The position numbers and the translations under genes are program-made. Shown here piece by piece: positions 7,070 to 8,688 of a stretch of 8,688 nucleotides of DNA. The stretch comes from Candidatus Omnitrophota bacterium (GTDB lineage Bacteria > Omnitrophota > Omnitrophia > Omnitrophales > Aquincolibacteriaceae), in assembly GCA_023247135.1 (NCBI GenBank), contig JAHFHB010000065.1:1-8688 (forward strand), given 5' to 3'. Positions within the stretch are counted from its first letter, which is position 1. The number at the start of each line of letters is the position of its first letter. The notes beneath the pieces are model-generated. The model was not told the origin of the DNA and did not search any database. It was given only the letters and a program-made list of their open reading frames with translations.

Positions 7070-7366
7070 GGCATAAGGTAACGTAAAAGCCGGATATTGA
7101 AAAGGTTCTAAGAATTAAAAGGTTTTAATCATTTTTAGGCCTCGCGCAAAATATATTTTTATGCGGCGAAAGCGGGATCGAAGCGCGTTTTCCTGAATGA
7201 GGGTTGCGGGGCGGTTTTTAAATTCTGGAAGAGGTCTAAATAAACGGTCTATGAAAATATATAACTTTATATATATCAATAAGATAGATTAGTCATCAAG
7301 CACTAAAATCAATGATCCTAGCGGCTTGAATCCATACCCAGTATTTCATAGCGATTTTACTTTGTT

Positions 7367-7393
7367 TTGACATAATAAAAGTGTTGTGATAAT
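7367..7393 (+). promoter_or_regulatory. Upstream tandem promoter P1 for the 7514 gene
   Basis: A perfect -35 TTGACA (7367-7372), a 15-bp spacer and an extended -10 TGT-GATAAT (7385-7393). The short spacer is compensated by the TGN extension. An AT-rich stretch upstream could serve as an UP element. Confidence 0.55.
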
Positions 7394-7415
7394 CTTAGTT
7401 AAGTCAGGCCGTTTT

Positions 7416-7443
7416 TTGATAGAGTAAAAAAACCATTTATAAT
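7416..7443 (+). promoter_or_regulatory. Proximal tandem promoter P2 for the 7514 gene
   Basis: -35 TTGATA (7416-7421, 5 of 6), 16-bp spacer and a perfect -10 TATAAT (7438-7443). The predicted start near 7450 gives a leader of about 64 nt carrying the inverted repeat described next. It is the closest match to a housekeeping sigma-70 promoter in the window. Confidence 0.7.
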
Positions 7444-7470
7444 TTGATTAGACAACGGGTTAAAGCCTGC

Positions 7471-7501
7471 GTCTATTCACAAATGGAAGGGTCGAATAGA
7501 C
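7471..7501 (+). promoter_or_regulatory. Leader inverted repeat just upstream of the ribosome binding site
   Basis: GTCTATTC (7471-7478) and GAATAGAC (7494-7501) are perfectly complementary, enclosing a 15-nt loop. A mutually exclusive small hairpin GGTC-GAATA-GACC (7490-7502) uses the same right-hand bases. The Shine-Dalgarno GAGGGTG follows at once (7503-7509), so switching between the two forms could affect ribosome access. It does not match a riboswitch class that I recognise; it could also be a dimeric repressor site. Confidence 0.45.
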
Positions 7502-7513
7502 CGAGGGTGAATT

Positions 7514-8688
7514 ATGACCGGTAGCACCCAAAGCCAAGTATTGAATTGGCGTTGGATCCGGATAAGCGCCTGGATCACGCTGATTGCTTTCACAACCAAC
7601 ACCGTCGCATGGGCAGACGGGGGGATTCGTTTACCTTCTTCAAATTCTGTTTTTAATAACTCCCCAGCGACTTCACCTGGTTCCGCAAATTCCCTGCACA
7701 GCAAGCTCGCATCCACGAGCGGCAGCGCCTTAAAACTGCCGGTGGAACTCGGCACAATTTCAAAACGCTTCTCCGGCACCCGCCCCGGCACGGTTTTTAT
7801 TCTGCAAGACCTGCAAGTCAACGAACTGGCGCAGCGCCGCCTGGCTGCCATCCTGAAATACCTTGCCAAACAGCAGGGACTTAAAAATGTTTATCTCGAG
7901 GGCAGCGAGGGGGAACTTTTTACCGATCCCTTCTGGGTGGTGCCCAGCCGCAAGTCCCGCAAAAAAATCGCTGATTATTTTTTACGCGAAGGCCGCCTGA
8001 GCGGACCCGAGTATCTGGCCACCGTTGAAACACGCGATCTGCGCCTCATCGGCATTGAAGACCGGGTGCTTTATCAGAAAAACCGCAGTGCCTATCTGGC
8101 GACCCGTGATCTTGATCCCAAGAGCCTGCCCGCCCTGGCGACGCTTGACCAGGCGCTGAACGAGCTGGCCCCGCGCATGCTGACCCGCGAAACGTGGAGC
8201 CTGGTGAAACGGCGCCAGGCCTTTGAACTCGATACGGAAGATTTTGCGGCGTACCTGAAATTCCTCGTCTCCCTCAAAGAAGCCGTACCGGCCCGGATGA
8301 AGCGCTACCGCCAGCTTACGGCTTTTTTACAGGCGACCCAGCTGGAAAAGAGCCTGGACCTTGCCAGCGCGGCCAAAGCGCTGGAACAAATCGAAAAGGA
8401 TCCGTCTGCACTCGTTAAGGCCGGCGATGAAAACGCTTTGCGCGAAATTGCCCGCAAATACCACACGCATCAAGTCCGCCCGGAGGATTACTACGCATTT
8501 CTTGAAAAAATACTGCGCAAGCAGTTGGCCGCCGCTGAAAAAGGAACGCTCCGGCAGCCGCCGGGTGTTCCGCTCAAGGAACTTGTGCTTTTCCTGCGCT
8601 ACCTGCAGCTTTACGGCCGGGTGAATGCAGGGATTCTGGATGAACTCGAACACCTGGAAAGTGACCTGGCGGCATCGCTTTGCCGCAC
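7514..8688 (+). CDS. Secreted protein of unrecognised family, 3' partial
   Basis: Open from the ATG at 7514 to the window end (391 complete codons, no stop), with GAGGGTG 6-7 nt upstream of the start. Seen: signal peptide of about 34 residues (R13 and R16, hydrophobic ISAWITLIAF, cleavage near AWA|DGG); a Ser/Asn/Pro-rich low-complexity linker, about 40-75; an alpha/beta core, about 80-190, with strand-loop motif TVFILQDLQVNELAQ (93-107), strand-turn VYLEGSEGEL (126-135) and LIGIEDRVLY (178-187); then a long, mostly helical, charged region (about 190-391). The order strand-QD-polar loop-helix, then strand-EG, then GIED-Y weakly recalls the TIKI/TraB/ChaN/EreA fold, whose first loop usually carries a histidine; here that position appears to be Q101. 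I recall similar sequences in large uncharacterised Omnitrophota proteins but cannot verify this. Function is not assigned. Confidence 0.85.
   Translation, partial: MTGSTQSQVLNWRWIRISAWITLIAFTTNTVAWADGGIRLPSSNSVFNNSPATSPGSANSLHSKLASTSGSALKLPVELGTISKRFSGTRPGTVFILQDLQVNELAQRRLAAILKYLAKQQGLKNVYLEGSEGELFTDPFWVVPSRKSRKKIADYFLREGRLSGPEYLATVETRDLRLIGIEDRVLYQKNRSAYLATRDLDPKSLPALATLDQALNELAPRMLTRETWSLVKRRQAFELDTEDFAAYLKFLVSLKEAVPARMKRYRQLTAFLQATQLEKSLDLASAAKALEQIEKDPSALVKAGDENALREIARKYHTHQVRPEDYYAFLEKILRKQLAAAEKGTLRQPPGVPLKELVLFLRYLQLYGRVNAGILDELEHLESDLAASLCR

Larger units (their letters stand above)
7070..7513. other. AT-rich divergent intergenic region
   Basis: About 440 bp without a supportable gene and much richer in A and T than the flanking coding DNA. 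It holds an inverted repeat ATTAAAA-GG-TTTTAAT (7114-7129), which could be an operator for the leftward gene; a direct repeat AAAAGGTT (7100-7107 and 7117-7124); a 12-bp palindrome AAAATATATTTT (7148-7159); and TA-rich tracts around 7250-7285 that may be bent or easily melted. Two good rightward promoters lie at its right end. I could not find a convincing promoter for the leftward gene. The only small reading frames (for example 7197-7292, 31 codons) have no ribosome binding site. Confidence 0.6.

Noticed and set aside
7197..7292. 31-codon plus-strand mini-ORF in the intergenic region
   Set aside because: No ribosome binding site, AT-driven composition, and it lies upstream of both predicted promoters.
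7450..7513. Known riboswitch (for example cyclic di-GMP type) in the 7514 leader
   Set aside because: The AAAGCC and inverted repeat were suggestive, but I could not place the conserved core of any class I know.
7477..7869. 130-codon minus-strand reading frame over the start of the 7514 gene
   Set aside because: It lies opposite a frame with a good ribosome binding site, signal peptide and 391 uninterrupted codons; its own translation has no recognisable domain.

Overview
The window reads as ordinary chromosomal DNA from a Gram-negative-type bacterium with GC-rich coding sequence. No family here fixes the phylum. A TIGR04073-type exosortase-associated small protein, a secreted NHLRC2-like thioredoxin/NHL protein and a DUF6178 protein together suggest a poorly cultured lineage such as Omnitrophota (PVC side) or a deltaproteobacterial relative. 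This is inference from family content only. I see no tRNA, rRNA, CRISPR array, insertion sequence or phage gene.

Layout. (1) 1-1515 (+): a DUF6178 protein whose 5' end lies outside the window. (2) 1515-1620: a convergent intergenic strip packed with inverted repeats, including a perfect 24-bp palindrome; it resembles a REP-type element. (3) 1621-4194 (-): a complete MgtA-type P-type ATPase, with a possible upstream GTG start at 4251. (4) 4195-4280: a compact divergent promoter region in which both genes appear to have a -10 box exactly 7 nt before the start codon, so both mRNAs may be leaderless. (5) 4281-4505 (+): a small DUF167/YggU protein. (6) 4506-4539: a perfect 15-bp bidirectional terminator. 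(7) 4561-4908 (-): a TIGR04073-like exported small protein with a cysteine-rich insert. (8) 4988-7069 (-): an exported thioredoxin-like/six-bladed NHL propeller protein; the first codons of its longest reading frame come from a REP-like repeat. (9) 7070-7513: an AT-rich intergenic region with two tandem promoters facing right and an inverted repeat in the leader. (10) 7514-8688 (+): a secreted protein of no assigned family, cut by the window end.

How the genes relate. MgtA is an inner-membrane Mg2+ importer and DUF167 a small cytoplasmic protein of unknown role; they share only a divergent control region. The TIGR04073-like protein and the thioredoxin/NHL protein lie in the same direction 79 nt apart, are both predicted to be exported, and both carry notable cysteines. 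They could be a periplasmic or envelope redox pair, though the smaller gene also appears to have its own promoter. The right-hand gene is divergent from them and also encodes an exported protein. No complete multigene pathway or defence system is visible. The least explained items are the right-hand secreted protein, the Cys-rich TIGR04073 variant and the paired leaderless promoters.
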